Assembly: GCA_963795335.1 (NCBI GenBank)
Contig: CAWCHI010000019.1
Location: 184,528 to 248,527 of the forward strand
Reading direction: 5' to 3'
Length of the DNA: 64,000 nucleotides
Source of the DNA: Trebonia sp963795335
GTDB lineage: Bacteria; Actinomycetota; Actinomycetes; Streptosporangiales; Streptosporangiaceae
The notes under the pieces were generated by a model, which saw nothing but the letters and a program-made list of their open reading frames with translations, made no database searches and was not told the origin of the DNA. Positions within the stretch are counted from its first letter, which is position 1. Every line of letters begins with the position of its first letter. The position numbers and the translations under genes are program-made. Positions 25,708 through 34,013 of the stretch are shown piece by piece.

Positions 25708-26952
25708 TCAGGTGAGTGTCACCGGGAGCGCGTCCAGGCCGCGCAGGATGATGCCGCCGCGCCAGCGCAGCCGCTCCGGGGCGACGGCCAGGCGCAGGCC
25801 GGGCGCGCGCCGTAGCAGGGCGGGGATCGCGACCTGGGCCTCGAGCCGGGCCAGCGGCGCGCCCAGGCAGTAGTGCGTGCCCTGCCCGAAGGACAGGTGC
25901 CGGTTGGGTGCCCGGGCGATGTCGAGGGTGTCGGGGTTGTCGAAGAACCGGCTGTCCCGGTTCGCCGACGCCAGGACAGCCAGCACCGTGGAGCCTTGCG
26001 GGATGGTGACACCGGCGATGGTGACGTCCTCGCGGGCGTAGCGCTGGGTGGCCTGCTCGGCGGGGACCACGAACCGGACCAGCTCCTCGATCCCGGGCTT
26101 GATCAGATCCGGGTCATCGCGCAGCCGGGTCAGCTGGCCGGGGTGCTGCAGCAGGGCCAGGACGCCGCTCCCGATGAGGTTGACGGTCGTTTCGTGCCCG
26201 GCGGTGAGCAGCAGCACGATCGTGGCCAGGATTTCATCGGCGGTCAGCCGGTCGTCGCCTTCTCGGGCCCGGACCATGGCCGAGATCAGGTCGTCGCGCG
26301 GGTGTTCGGCGCGCTCGGCGATGAGCCGGCGCAGGTAGCGCAGGAATCGCAGCACCGAGGGCACCGCGGTGAGCGGGTTGCGCCGCGACGCGGTGCCGAT
26401 CAGCGTTTTCGACCAGGCCGAGAACTTGCGGTTATCCCGCTCCGGCACCCCGAGGATCCGGCCGATGAGCACCAGCGGGATCGGCAGCGCGTAATCAGCG
26501 ATCAGGTCCAGCCCGCCACCACGGTGCTCCGCGGTGTCGAGCAGTTCGTCGGCCAGGACCTGGGCCTGGACGCGCAGCAGCTCAATCCGCCGTGGCGTGA
26601 ACGCCTGGTGCACCAGCGCGCGGAGCCGGTCGTGATCGGCGCCGTCGAGGCTGAGCATGCCGCGCTCCAGCGGGGCGAACATCTTCGGCGGGGTGCGCAC
26701 CTTCTTCAGCTGTGCCGCGGTCAGCGCGCTGCGCTGGTTCTTCACCAGACGCTCGTCACGAAGGACGGCGGCGACATCGTCGTAGCGGGAGACCAGCCAC
26801 ACGGTCCCCATCCGGGGCACCGTCACCGCCGTGACCGGCGCCTCGTCGCGCAGGCGCGCGTAGAAAGGGAACGGGTCGGCTTTGAATTGCGGCGCCGTCA
26901 CGTCGGTTGCGGGAAAGGATCCGGGAAGGATCGGGTCAGTGCGCGCAGACAT
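25708..26952 (-). CDS. Cytochrome P450 (bacterial class I, CYP105/107-like)
   Basis: A 414-aa soluble P450. Oxygen-activation I-helix motif AGHETT (about residue 240), ExxR in EELVR, and the heme-binding loop FGQGTHYCLGAPLAR with the axial Cys are all present. It hydroxylates small hydrophobic substrates using electrons from a ferredoxin and reductase; no ferredoxin gene is directly adjacent. ATG 26952 is chosen over longer upstream options because MSARTDPILPGSFPATD is the usual short N-terminus. The TetR gene just upstream on the same strand probably controls it. The gene sits between an integrase scar and the regulator, so horizontal acquisition is plausible. Confidence 0.93.
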   Translation of the reverse strand: MSARTDPILPGSFPATDVTAPQFKADPFPFYARLRDEAPVTAVTVPRMGTVWLVSRYDDVAAVLRDERLVKNQRSALTAAQLKKVRTPPKMFAPLERGMLSLDGADHDRLRALVHQAFTPRRIELLRVQAQVLADELLDTAEHRGGGLDLIADYALPIPLVLIGRILGVPERDNRKFSAWSKTLIGTASRRNPLTAVPSVLRFLRYLRRLIAERAEHPRDDLISAMVRAREGDDRLTADEILATIVLLLTAGHETTVNLIGSGVLALLQHPGQLTRLRDDPDLIKPGIEELVRFVVPAEQATQRYAREDVTIAGVTIPQGSTVLAVLASANRDSRFFDNPDTLDIARAPNRHLSFGQGTHYCLGAPLARLEAQVAIPALLRRAPGLRLAVAPERLRWRGGIILRGLDALPVTLT

Positions 26953-27011
26953 GGTGCGTCCTCTCTCGGTGGCCAGCAGCAGCGCTGGTGAAGTGACGGG
27001 CCGGATACGGG

Positions 27012-27623
27012 TCAGGCGATGTCGCTGAACGCCCCGTCGAACAGGGTGAACGCGGCACTGACGTAGGAGGCCGCAGCGCGCTGCTGACCCTGGGCGGCCC
27101 ACTGGTGCAGACCGACCCGCACCGCGGTGACGCATGCCCCGGCCATCACCTCCGCCAGCATCCGGTTCTCCGGGCTGTCGCCGCCGATTCGTGCCGCGAC
27201 AGCATCGGCCAGCCGCCCGAGGAAGGAGCTGAAGTGCCCCATCTGGCGGGCGGCCAGCTCCGGGTGCCGCGCGTGGAGCTGCAGGTAGCGAGGGAGATCA
27301 TGACCATCACGCTCCGCGCGGGCCACGTCGGCGGCGAGCATGCGGGTCAGATCCGCCCACGCCCCGGCGACGCTGTTCCCGGCGGCGAAGACCGCGAGCT
27401 CGTCGTCGGTCACCAGGAACAACTCGACCAGCGCAGCGTCGTCCTTGGTATCGAAGTAGTTGAAGAACGTGCGCGGCGAGACGCCCGCCCGCCGCGCGAT
27501 GTCCTCCACCGACACCTCGGCCAGCCCCCGCTCCAGACCGAGCGCCAACGTCGCCGCGCGCAGCGCCTGACGGGTCGCGCGCTTGTTGCGCTCCCTGCCA
27601 TGCTCCTGCCCGGCCGCTGCCAC
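27012..27623 (-). CDS. TetR/AcrR-family regulator of the P450 locus
   Basis: A 203-aa regulator. The HTH is at about residues 15-60 (ATRQALRAATLALGLERGLAEVSVEDIARRAGVSPRTFFNYF). The C-terminal domain is of the MftR/TetR_C type with ELFLVTDDELA. GTG 27623 is chosen because a promoter ends just before it and the preceding frame is Cys/Ala-rich non-homologous sequence. An 8-bp inverted repeat sits directly upstream, implying autorepression. It precedes the P450 gene with 59 nt between them, so both could be one transcript. Confidence 0.88.
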   Translation of the reverse strand: MAAAGQEHGRERNKRATRQALRAATLALGLERGLAEVSVEDIARRAGVSPRTFFNYFDTKDDAALVELFLVTDDELAVFAAGNSVAGAWADLTRMLAADVARAERDGHDLPRYLQLHARHPELAARQMGHFSSFLGRLADAVAARIGGDSPENRMLAEVMAGACVTAVRVGLHQWAAQGQQRAAASYVSAAFTLFDGAFSDIA

Positions 27624-27633
27624 GTGACTATCT

Positions 27634-27664
27634 TTGCAGTTTATGCAACTTGCGTCAACTGCAA
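27634..27664 (-). promoter_or_regulatory. Operator and leaderless promoter of the TetR gene
   Basis: TTGCAGTT (27634-27641) and AACTGCAA (27657-27664) form a perfect inverted repeat with a 15-nt centre. On the minus strand TTGACG (27658-27653), 17 nt and AAAGAT (27635-27630) make a good promoter inside it. The -10 ends six nt before the GTG at 27623, so the mRNA would start at the start codon (leaderless). Repressor binding here would directly block transcription. Confidence 0.6.
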
Positions 27665-27873
27665 TGTTTGCCGGGCTGCACCCTCCAGGGTGCTGTGCAT
27701 CGCGCTCAAGGGCGGGAACGGAGACGCTGAGCGGCTGCTCGCGGACGCCCACAGGATAGGCACAGGCCGGTGGCGTGGTGTCCGGTGCGGCCGGGTAGGT
27801 TAACCCATGTCGGAACCCCTTTCCGCTGCCGTGGCCGTCCCGGGCGGGCGCGGCCTGCCGGGCTGGGGACCGC

Positions 27874-28818
27874 ATGGCCGCATCAGCTGGCCGCCTGCCG
27901 CTCATCGAGCCAATGCTGGCCGTCGCGGCCCGGGAGGTTCCGCCGCGAGAGCAGGACTGGGCCGCTGAGGCCAAGTGGGACGGCGCCCGGGTCATCGCCT
28001 ACATCAGCGGCGGCACCACCGTGCTGCGCAGCCGGGCCGGCCGCGACGTCACCGGCAGCTACCCCGAGGTCGCCGCCGGGCTCAGCCAGGCGGCCGGGCG
28101 GCGGACGCTGATCCTGGACGGGGAAGTCGTCGCCTTCGGCGGCCAGCGGCCGAGCTTTGCCCTGCTGCAGCGGCGGATGCACGTCACCCGGCCCGCGGCT
28201 TCCCTGATCGCGGCCGTCCCGCTCACCTTCATCGCCTTCGACCTGCTGCGCCAGGCCAGCCGGTCCCTGCTGCCCAGCCCCTACGCCCAGCGGCGGGCGC
28301 TGCTCGACGGGCTCACCCTGGCCGCTGATCACCTCAGCGTCCCGCCCTCATTCCCCGGCCAGGCCCGCGCCCTGACCGGTGCCAGCCGCGACCTCGGCCT
28401 CGAAGGCGTCGTCCTGAAACGGCTCTCCTCCCCCTACCAGCCCGGCCAGCGCAGCAGCGACTGGCTCAAGATCCGCCACCTGGCCGCCGCCGACATCCTC
28501 ATCGGCGGCTGGCTCCCCGGCACCGGGAACCGCTCCGCCCTGGCCGGATCAGTCCTGGCCGGCGCCGTCACCCCCAGCGGGCTGAACTTCCTCGGCTCGG
28601 TCGGCTCCGGGTTCACCGAGGGCGAGCTGCGCGACCTGACCGCCCGCCTGCGCGACCTCGAGGTAGCCCGCTCACCCTTCGCGGCCCCGCTGCCACCTGA
28701 CATCACCCGGCGGGCGCACTGGACCCGCCCGGTCCTGACCGCCGAAGTCACCTACGCCGAGATCACCCCAGCCGGGCGGATGCGCCACCCCGTCTGGCGC
28801 GGGCTACGCCCAGCCTGA
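27874..28818 (+). CDS. ATP-dependent DNA ligase (LigD/LigC ligase-domain-like)
   Basis: A 314-aa stand-alone ligase. Motif I is EAKWDGARV, with the adenylated Lys in KWDG. Later motifs are ILDGEVVAF (III), FIAFDLL (IIIa), LEGVVLKR (IV) and SSDWLKIR (V). The C-terminal OB domain follows (DILIGGWLPGTGNRS to the end). No polymerase or nuclease domain is attached, so it resembles LigC or an isolated LigD ligase module used in NHEJ or end repair. Ku is not in the window. It is divergent from the TetR gene and lies next to an integration scar, so it may be element-borne. Confidence 0.9.
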   Translation: MAASAGRLPLIEPMLAVAAREVPPREQDWAAEAKWDGARVIAYISGGTTVLRSRAGRDVTGSYPEVAAGLSQAAGRRTLILDGEVVAFGGQRPSFALLQRRMHVTRPAASLIAAVPLTFIAFDLLRQASRSLLPSPYAQRRALLDGLTLAADHLSVPPSFPGQARALTGASRDLGLEGVVLKRLSSPYQPGQRSSDWLKIRHLAAADILIGGWLPGTGNRSALAGSVLAGAVTPSGLNFLGSVGSGFTEGELRDLTARLRDLEVARSPFAAPLPPDITRRAHWTRPVLTAEVTYAEITPAGRMRHPVWRGLRPA

Positions 28819-28892
28819 GCCCAGCGGCCGTGATGCGAGCCGGGCCAGTTTCCCCATCGTCTGCCGACCGGAACCTGTGCGGGCCGATCCGG

Positions 28893-29177
28893 TCAGCCGT
28901 TATGCGACATGGTGCAGGTGCCGTGCCATGCGGTCGAGGAGCATCCGCCGTTAAGGACACCGATCCCGAAGGCGAGGAAACCGACCGCGAGCGTGATGAC
29001 CAGGGCGAGCACCAGGAACCGGACTGGTCGGCCCATGATGGCCTCAGCCGCGGGAATGGGCGCGCCTCGCGCCCTCCGGGCGAAGTCCGCGTAGCTCGAC
29101 CGCAGTTTCGGATCGGCCGCACTAAGCGCGCGGTCTATCTGGTCGAGGACTGCCCGCTGGCGACGAGGGAGGATCAT
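28893..29177 (-). CDS. DUF3040-type small membrane protein
   Basis: A 94-aa protein. The N-terminal amphipathic part MILPRRQRAVLDQIDRALSA..SYADFARRA matches the DUF3040 pattern. One or two TM helices follow (VRFLVLALVITLAVGFLAFGIGVL) with a short Cys-containing tail. ATG 29177 begins the conserved helix; an upstream frame adds Cys/Arg-rich unconserved residues. Function unknown; DUF3040 proteins are common in actinobacteria and often lie near stress genes. Confidence 0.65.
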   Translation of the reverse strand: MILPRRQRAVLDQIDRALSAADPKLRSSYADFARRARGAPIPAAEAIMGRPVRFLVLALVITLAVGFLAFGIGVLNGGCSSTAWHGTCTMSHNG

Positions 29178-29266
29178 GTGGCATCCCGGGGTACAGGCGC
29201 GCCGTTGCGCCCGCGTTGACGCATAAGGACACGGCAATCATAGCGTGAGTAATTCCTGTTGCCGAA

Positions 29267-29324
29267 GGCACTGATCAGTGCCACGGCAGCCGTGGAGACT
29301 GCGATCCAGGCTGGCGCAGCCTGG
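29267..29324. terminator. Cluster of three perfect hairpins
   Basis: GGCACTGATCAGTGCC (29267-29282) is a perfect 16-bp palindrome. CCACGG-CAG-CCGTGG (29281-29295) overlaps its end. CCAGGCT-GGCGC-AGCCTGG (29306-29324) lies 5 nt after the minus-strand monooxygenase stop and is its likely terminator. The 16-bp palindrome is tighter than a terminator needs and could be a protein site. Confidence 0.55.
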
Positions 29325-29328
29325 CGCG

Positions 29329-31035
29329 TCAAGCCGCTGGGTCCTCCGGTTCCTGGCTCGCTGACCAGGCCCCGCGGGGCGAGCGCGAGAGCTCGAAGCC
29401 GGCGTAGCCCTGATCGGCCACCTTGTCGATCTCGGTCTGGTAGATCGCGTTCCCGCCGACGTAGGGCATGAAGACGCGCGGCTTGCCCGGGATGTTCGCA
29501 CCCAGGTACCAGGAGTCTGCTTGCGGGTAAAGGGTCAGATTGGCCATGTCGGTGCAGTGCTGTGTCCAGCGACTCTCCGCGCCCTGGTCGGCTTCGATGC
29601 GGTCGATCTCCTGTTCGCGCAGGTGCGCTAGCAGCGTGGCGACCCAGTTGACGTGCTGCTCAGCGGAGAAAATGACGTTGCTGAGAACCGACGGGCTGCC
29701 CGGGCCGGTAAGCAGGAAAAGGTTCGGGAAGCCGTGCGAAGCGATCCCGAGGTAGGTCAGGGGTCCGGCTTGCCACGTTTCCCGGATGGAGCGCCCGCCG
29801 GTGCCTTCGATGTTGAGCCGGAAGATCGGCCCGGTCATCGCGTCGAACCCGGTGGCGAACACGATAATGTCGGCCTCGAGGAGCTTTCCGCTCGAGAGCA
29901 TGATTCCCTCGGGCACGATCCGCTCGATCGGGTCCGCGCGGATGTCTTCCAGCGACACGTTCGGCCGGTTGTACATCTCGTAGTACCCGGAGTCGATGAT
30001 TTGCCGCTTGGTACCGATCGGGTAGGACGGCATCAGCTTGAGCGCGGTTGCCGGGTCCTTTACGATCGCGCGTATCTTGCGCCGGACAAACTCGGCCGCC
30101 TCCCCGTTCGCGGTGAGGTCCGTCATCGTGTCCATGTACCCGGCCGGGAAGAGCGGGCCGCCAAGCTGCCACAGTTCCTCAAAGCGGGCCTCGCGCTCCT
30201 CGGCCGTGTCGTCGAAGGTGTTCTTGGTCGCGAGCATCTGCCACGGCAGGCGGCCCTGGGCCGGACTGTCGGCCAGCCGGGCCAGCAGCGCGTGCATGCG
30301 CTGGAACGACTGCTCCGCGAACTCAGGCGTCAGCGGCCGGTTGCGGGCGGGAATGCTGTACTGCGGCGTCCGCTGCAGGACCGTCAGGTGCGCGGCGGTC
30401 TCCGCGATCACCGGCGCCGCCTGGACCCCCGAGGACCCGGTCCCGATCTGGAGGACCCGCTTGCCGGCGAAGTCGACGTCGTGGTGCGGCCAGCGGCCCG
30501 TGTGGTACCAGTCGCCGCTGAACGTGTCCAGCCCGGGCACATCCGGAACCTGCGAGTCGGACAGGCAGCCAACAGCGGAAATGAGGAAGCGGCAGTAGAG
30601 GCGCTGCCCGCCTCCTGTCTCGACGGTCCAGCAGCGGTCTTGCTCGTTCCAGGCCGCTTTGGTGACCTGCGTGCTGAAGCGGATGTCCCGGCGCAGGGAG
30701 TAGCGGTCGGCCACGTGCCGGGCGTACTCCAAGATGGACGGCTGGCGGGAATACCGCTCGGGCCACCGGGACTGCCATTCCTGCTTCAGTTCGGGGTCGA
30801 ACGAGTAGTTGTAAAACAGGCTCTCGATGTCGCAGCGAGCGCCCGGGTACGCGTTCCAGTACCAGGTCCCGCCGACATCCGGGGCCTGCTCCAGCACCAC
30901 CGCCGACAAGCCAAGTCCCCGCAGCCGGTACAGCATGTACATTCCGGCGAACCCGGCTCCCACGACGACCACGTCGTAAGAGTCCACAGCCGCCGACTGC
31001 GCGGGGCTCCCGGACACGTCGATCGAGGTCATCAT
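29329..31035 (-). CDS. Flavin-containing Baeyer-Villiger monooxygenase (cyclohexanone-monooxygenase-like)
   Basis: A 568-aa class B flavoprotein monooxygenase. The FAD motif VVVGAGFAGMYMLYRL (about 25-40), the BVMO fingerprint FSGDWYHTGRWPH (residues 172-184) and the NADPH motif IGTGSSGVQAAPVI (about 195-210) are in the right order. GGTWYWNAYPGARCDIES is diagnostic of the CHMO/PAMO group. It inserts oxygen next to ketones, giving esters or lactones from cyclic or aromatic ketones. The substrate cannot be deduced. The Zn-alcohol dehydrogenase on the same strand could supply ketones. The frame is intact. Confidence 0.93.
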   Translation of the reverse strand: MMTSIDVSGSPAQSAAVDSYDVVVVGAGFAGMYMLYRLRGLGLSAVVLEQAPDVGGTWYWNAYPGARCDIESLFYNYSFDPELKQEWQSRWPERYSRQPSILEYARHVADRYSLRRDIRFSTQVTKAAWNEQDRCWTVETGGGQRLYCRFLISAVGCLSDSQVPDVPGLDTFSGDWYHTGRWPHHDVDFAGKRVLQIGTGSSGVQAAPVIAETAAHLTVLQRTPQYSIPARNRPLTPEFAEQSFQRMHALLARLADSPAQGRLPWQMLATKNTFDDTAEEREARFEELWQLGGPLFPAGYMDTMTDLTANGEAAEFVRRKIRAIVKDPATALKLMPSYPIGTKRQIIDSGYYEMYNRPNVSLEDIRADPIERIVPEGIMLSSGKLLEADIIVFATGFDAMTGPIFRLNIEGTGGRSIRETWQAGPLTYLGIASHGFPNLFLLTGPGSPSVLSNVIFSAEQHVNWVATLLAHLREQEIDRIEADQGAESRWTQHCTDMANLTLYPQADSWYLGANIPGKPRVFMPYVGGNAIYQTEIDKVADQGYAGFELSRSPRGAWSASQEPEDPAA

Positions 31036-31199
31036 CGACCTTCCCCTCCCTCAGCACGAGGCCGAGGTTGAACTGCCCGGCGCGGGCCCACACCGATACC
31101 TTCCAAACTAGGCGTTCCACGCCGCTGGGCAAGATCTCCGGCCCGCCAACCTGGACAGGCGGCTGTCCTGGTGGAGAGGGAACGTGGCGATCGGGATGG

Positions 31200-31755
31200 C
31201 CTAATGCCGCCGACCACGGTACCCGCCAGGAAGAGCCACAGCGTCCGGGCGAACAGGGCCGCTTCAAGCGCGGCCAGGCAGACCAGCAGCAACGGCAGCC
31301 CCGCGATCACGCTGGGCCGACTCGGCAGCCGGGCCGAGATCGCCTGGCTGATCGCGGCCGTCACGAAGATCAAGAACGACGCGGCCCCGATCAGGGCAAA
31401 GTTGCGCACGCCCAGTGTCCCGTGCAGGAAAGCGGGCACCAGGCTGCTGAACAGCCCCAGGACGTGAACAGCCCCAGGACGGCCGGCGGTCAGGGGCCCG
31501 AGGCCCAGCCCGGTCCTGTTGGCGCCCGTGGCGGTGACCGCGGCGGCCTGGTGGTTGCCGCGGGGCTGGAGTTCGGCCAGGGCTGCGGTGGCGGTACCGG
31601 TGGCCAGGCCGGCCGCCACCCGCTGGCCACCCGGGCCGCGATCAGCAGCCCGAGGCCGGAGGCGGCCAGGAACAGTCCGGTGCTGACGGCGGCCCAGGCC
31701 ACGGCCGTGACCAGCACCTTCCGGCGGCCGAGGTGGTCGCTCAGGGCGTCCAGCC
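31200..31755 (-). pseudogene. Decayed MFS transporter fragment
   Basis: Two out-of-frame pieces make a partial MFS protein: DHLGRRKVLVTAVAWAAVSTGLFLAASGLGLLIAARVASG, then after frame changes LGLFSSLVPAFLHGTLGVRNFALIGAASFLIFVTAAISQAI and ALFARTLWLFLAGTVVGGI. It spans only about TM2 to TM8, lacks both termini and ends against the DsbA-like gene. Unlike the frame-shifted genes elsewhere, it is truncated, so it is a true remnant. Confidence 0.7.
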
Positions 31756-32430
31756 GACGATCCCGGCCAGGCAGCGCAGGCCGTCGGCACCGGCGTGTAC
31801 TGCGCCGTCCGGACCGACCACGGTCGGAGATGGCCGGCATCCCCAGTGCTGGCTCGTGCAGGCCTGCCACTGCTGCCGCCACTGCCGGGCGCGGTAGTAG
31901 GCCGAGTTGGTCAGCGGCTCGCCGTCCGGCGTGACCGTGCCGCCTTCGCGGCGTACTACCCGCATCGGATCAGGGTCGTGCAGGACCGGAGTGGGCAGGT
32001 CGGGGCTGATCAGGTGCTGGTAAATCGGCTCGGTCGGCCACGAGAGGTCCGCGACGACCCGCCCCACGTCAGGCGCGCCGCTCATGTTGCGCCCCTGGAC
32101 CCAGATCGCCTCGAACAGGCGGAGCCGCAGCCGGTCCTGGATGCCGTCGGTGACCGCCTCGGCGTAGGCCGATACCGCGGCCCTGGTGTTAGTCACCACG
32201 GTCGGGAGGGTCGCGGGCAGTTGCTCACCGGGCAGCGCGAGCAGCGCGGCCTCGGCCATGACGTCCTCGCCGTTCTGGCCGCCGTTGACGCCTGTCACCG
32301 GGAGCCGGGGCCGGTGTTCGACGGCACGCCATTCGACGTCCGCCTTCCCGTCCCGGACCAGCCGGTCGGCGCGCTGGCTGGCCAGATAGCAGAACACGCA
32401 GTTGAAGTCCCCGTACACGATTACTTTCAC
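31741..32430 (-). CDS. DsbA-family thioredoxin-fold protein
   Basis: A 229-aa DSBA-like protein: KVIVYGDFNCVFCYLASQRAD puts a CxxC (CVFC) at the start of the first helix, as in FrnE/2-hydroxychromene-2-carboxylate isomerase relatives. The helical insert and the late SPTVVGPDGAVHAGADGL (cis-Pro region) complete the fold. It has no signal peptide, so it acts in the cytosol as a disulfide or mycothiol-linked oxidoreductase. GTG 32430 has GGGAG six nt upstream. It is downstream of the alcohol dehydrogenase on the same strand. Confidence 0.8.
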   Translation of the reverse strand: MKVIVYGDFNCVFCYLASQRADRLVRDGKADVEWRAVEHRPRLPVTGVNGGQNGEDVMAEAALLALPGEQLPATLPTVVTNTRAAVSAYAEAVTDGIQDRLRLRLFEAIWVQGRNMSGAPDVGRVVADLSWPTEPIYQHLISPDLPTPVLHDPDPMRVVRREGGTVTPDGEPLTNSAYYRARQWRQQWQACTSQHWGCRPSPTVVGPDGAVHAGADGLRCLAGIVGWTP

Positions 32431-32539
32431 GGTCAGCTCCCGTTGGTACGGCCCGGCGGCAGGAGCGAACCGCAGTTTCGCTCCCGCCGCGGGGTACTGG
32501 TCAGACAGTGAGGGGGCGTCTCGTGCGATGTTCCCCAGG

Positions 32540-33685
32540 TCAGGCCTGTCCTGGGTGCAGGACAACCTTGGTCCAGCCGTCTTCCCGGGCGTCGAAGTGC
32601 TTGTACGCGTCTGGTGCCTGGTCGAGGGGCAAGTCGTGGGAAACGATCCAGGACGGCTTGACTTTGTCTTCGGCGATGAGGCTGCGCAGGTAGCGGTTGT
32701 AGTGCTTGACCGGGCACTGCCCAGTGCCCATGTGCTGACCCTTGAACCAGAAGCGGCCGAAGTCGAACGGGGCCTTGCCCTGCTTGGCCAGGTCATCCGG
32801 CGCGCCGGGGTCTTGCGGGACGTACACGCCGACGGTGCCGATCCCGCCGGTGAACCGCACCGACGAGACGAGGTCGTTCAGCGTGGCGGAATTGTCTTCG
32901 TGGCCTTGCGGGTCGTGCGCCTGGTAGCCCACGCACTCGGCGCCGCGGTCGGCGCCCATGCCGTTGGTGTGCTCCATGACCTGGTCGACTGGTGAGCCCT
33001 TGGAGTCGTCGACGGGGATCGCGCCAATCTGCCCGGCCAGCCGGAGCCGGTCCGGGTGACGGTCCACGACCATGACCTTGGACGCGCCCATCGTGACAGC
33101 CGAAAGCGCGGCCATGCACCCGACCGGCCCGCCGCCGTAGATCACGATGGTCTCACCCGGTCGCAGCCCGGACATCCGCACCGAGTGCCAGCCGGTAGGG
33201 AAGATGTCAGAAAGCATCACGTAGTCGTCCTGCTTGTCGCGGGCGTCTTCGGGCAGCCGCAGGCAGTTGAAGTCGGCCCACGGCACCCGCAGCAGCTCGG
33301 CCTGCCCGCCCGGCCAGGGGCCCATGTCGGCGAATCCGTAGGCGGCGCCGGCGATCCCGGGCTTGTTGGCACGCAGGCAGTAGCTGGTCAGCCCTTCCTC
33401 GCAGTTGCGGCAGTGCCCGCAGGCGACGTTGAAGGGGGCCGAGATCATGTCGCCCACTTTGACCTTGTCGACCGCGCCGCCGGCCTCGATGACTTCCCCG
33501 ACGTTCTCATGGCCGAAGATGCGGCCCTGTTCAAAGTCGGTCCGGCCCTCGTACATGTGCAGGTCAGAGCCGCAGATGTTGGTCGCGGTGATCCGCACTA
33601 GGGCGTCCGTCGGCTTCTCGATTTTGGCGTCCGGCACCTCGTCGACGCTGACGTTACGGGGACCGTGGTACACCACTGCTTTCAC
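32540..33685 (-). CDS. Zinc-dependent alcohol/formaldehyde dehydrogenase (MDR family)
   Basis: A 381-aa medium-chain dehydrogenase. Catalytic zinc ligands Cys in NICGSDLHMYEG and GHE in RIFGHENVGEVIEAG are present, followed by the structural zinc lobe CGHCRNCEEGLTSYC and the Rossmann motif VIYGGGPVGCMAA. Length and the insert with GYQAHDPQGHEDN match glutathione-independent formaldehyde dehydrogenase-like enzymes, which oxidise alcohols or aldehydes with NAD. GTG 33685 follows GGGAGCTCCTT. Its place beside a monooxygenase, DsbA-like and stress genes suggests a detoxification role. Confidence 0.9.
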   Translation of the reverse strand: MKAVVYHGPRNVSVDEVPDAKIEKPTDALVRITATNICGSDLHMYEGRTDFEQGRIFGHENVGEVIEAGGAVDKVKVGDMISAPFNVACGHCRNCEEGLTSYCLRANKPGIAGAAYGFADMGPWPGGQAELLRVPWADFNCLRLPEDARDKQDDYVMLSDIFPTGWHSVRMSGLRPGETIVIYGGGPVGCMAALSAVTMGASKVMVVDRHPDRLRLAGQIGAIPVDDSKGSPVDQVMEHTNGMGADRGAECVGYQAHDPQGHEDNSATLNDLVSSVRFTGGIGTVGVYVPQDPGAPDDLAKQGKAPFDFGRFWFKGQHMGTGQCPVKHYNRYLRSLIAEDKVKPSWIVSHDLPLDQAPDAYKHFDAREDGWTKVVLHPGQA

Positions 33686-34013
33686 AAGGAGCTCCCTGGG
33701 AAGTGTTGAGGGGCGCTGATAAGCGTCCACGGGCCGTGGCACATCGCCGCGACAGGCTTGCCCGCCCCGAACTGCCGGGCCTGGATCCTGCAGGCCGAAC
33801 CCATGCTCGCGCGGCTGCCGGGCCGGCCGCATCCCCCGATCGGGTAGGTGGTTCGGCGCAATGACCCGGCCGGACGCGAGCGTAAAAACCACCAGGATGA
33901 CGGATGTGACCCCGCCGGCTACGGAGAAGACTGGGCAGCCTGCGGGAAGCGGGAGCGGCCAGGAACGGAATGTCCCTGGCCGTGCCGCGTGACGCCGGGG
34001 GGGAAATGAGCTG
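33686..34013. other. Divergent intergenic region between alcohol dehydrogenase and baeRF genes
   Basis: There is no gene in these 328 bp. CCAGG-AACGGAATGTC-CCTGG (about 33957-33977) is a weak inverted repeat near the baeRF start. GGGGGGGAAATG upstream of 34014 is a usable RBS. No clear promoter boxes were found. Confidence 0.3.
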
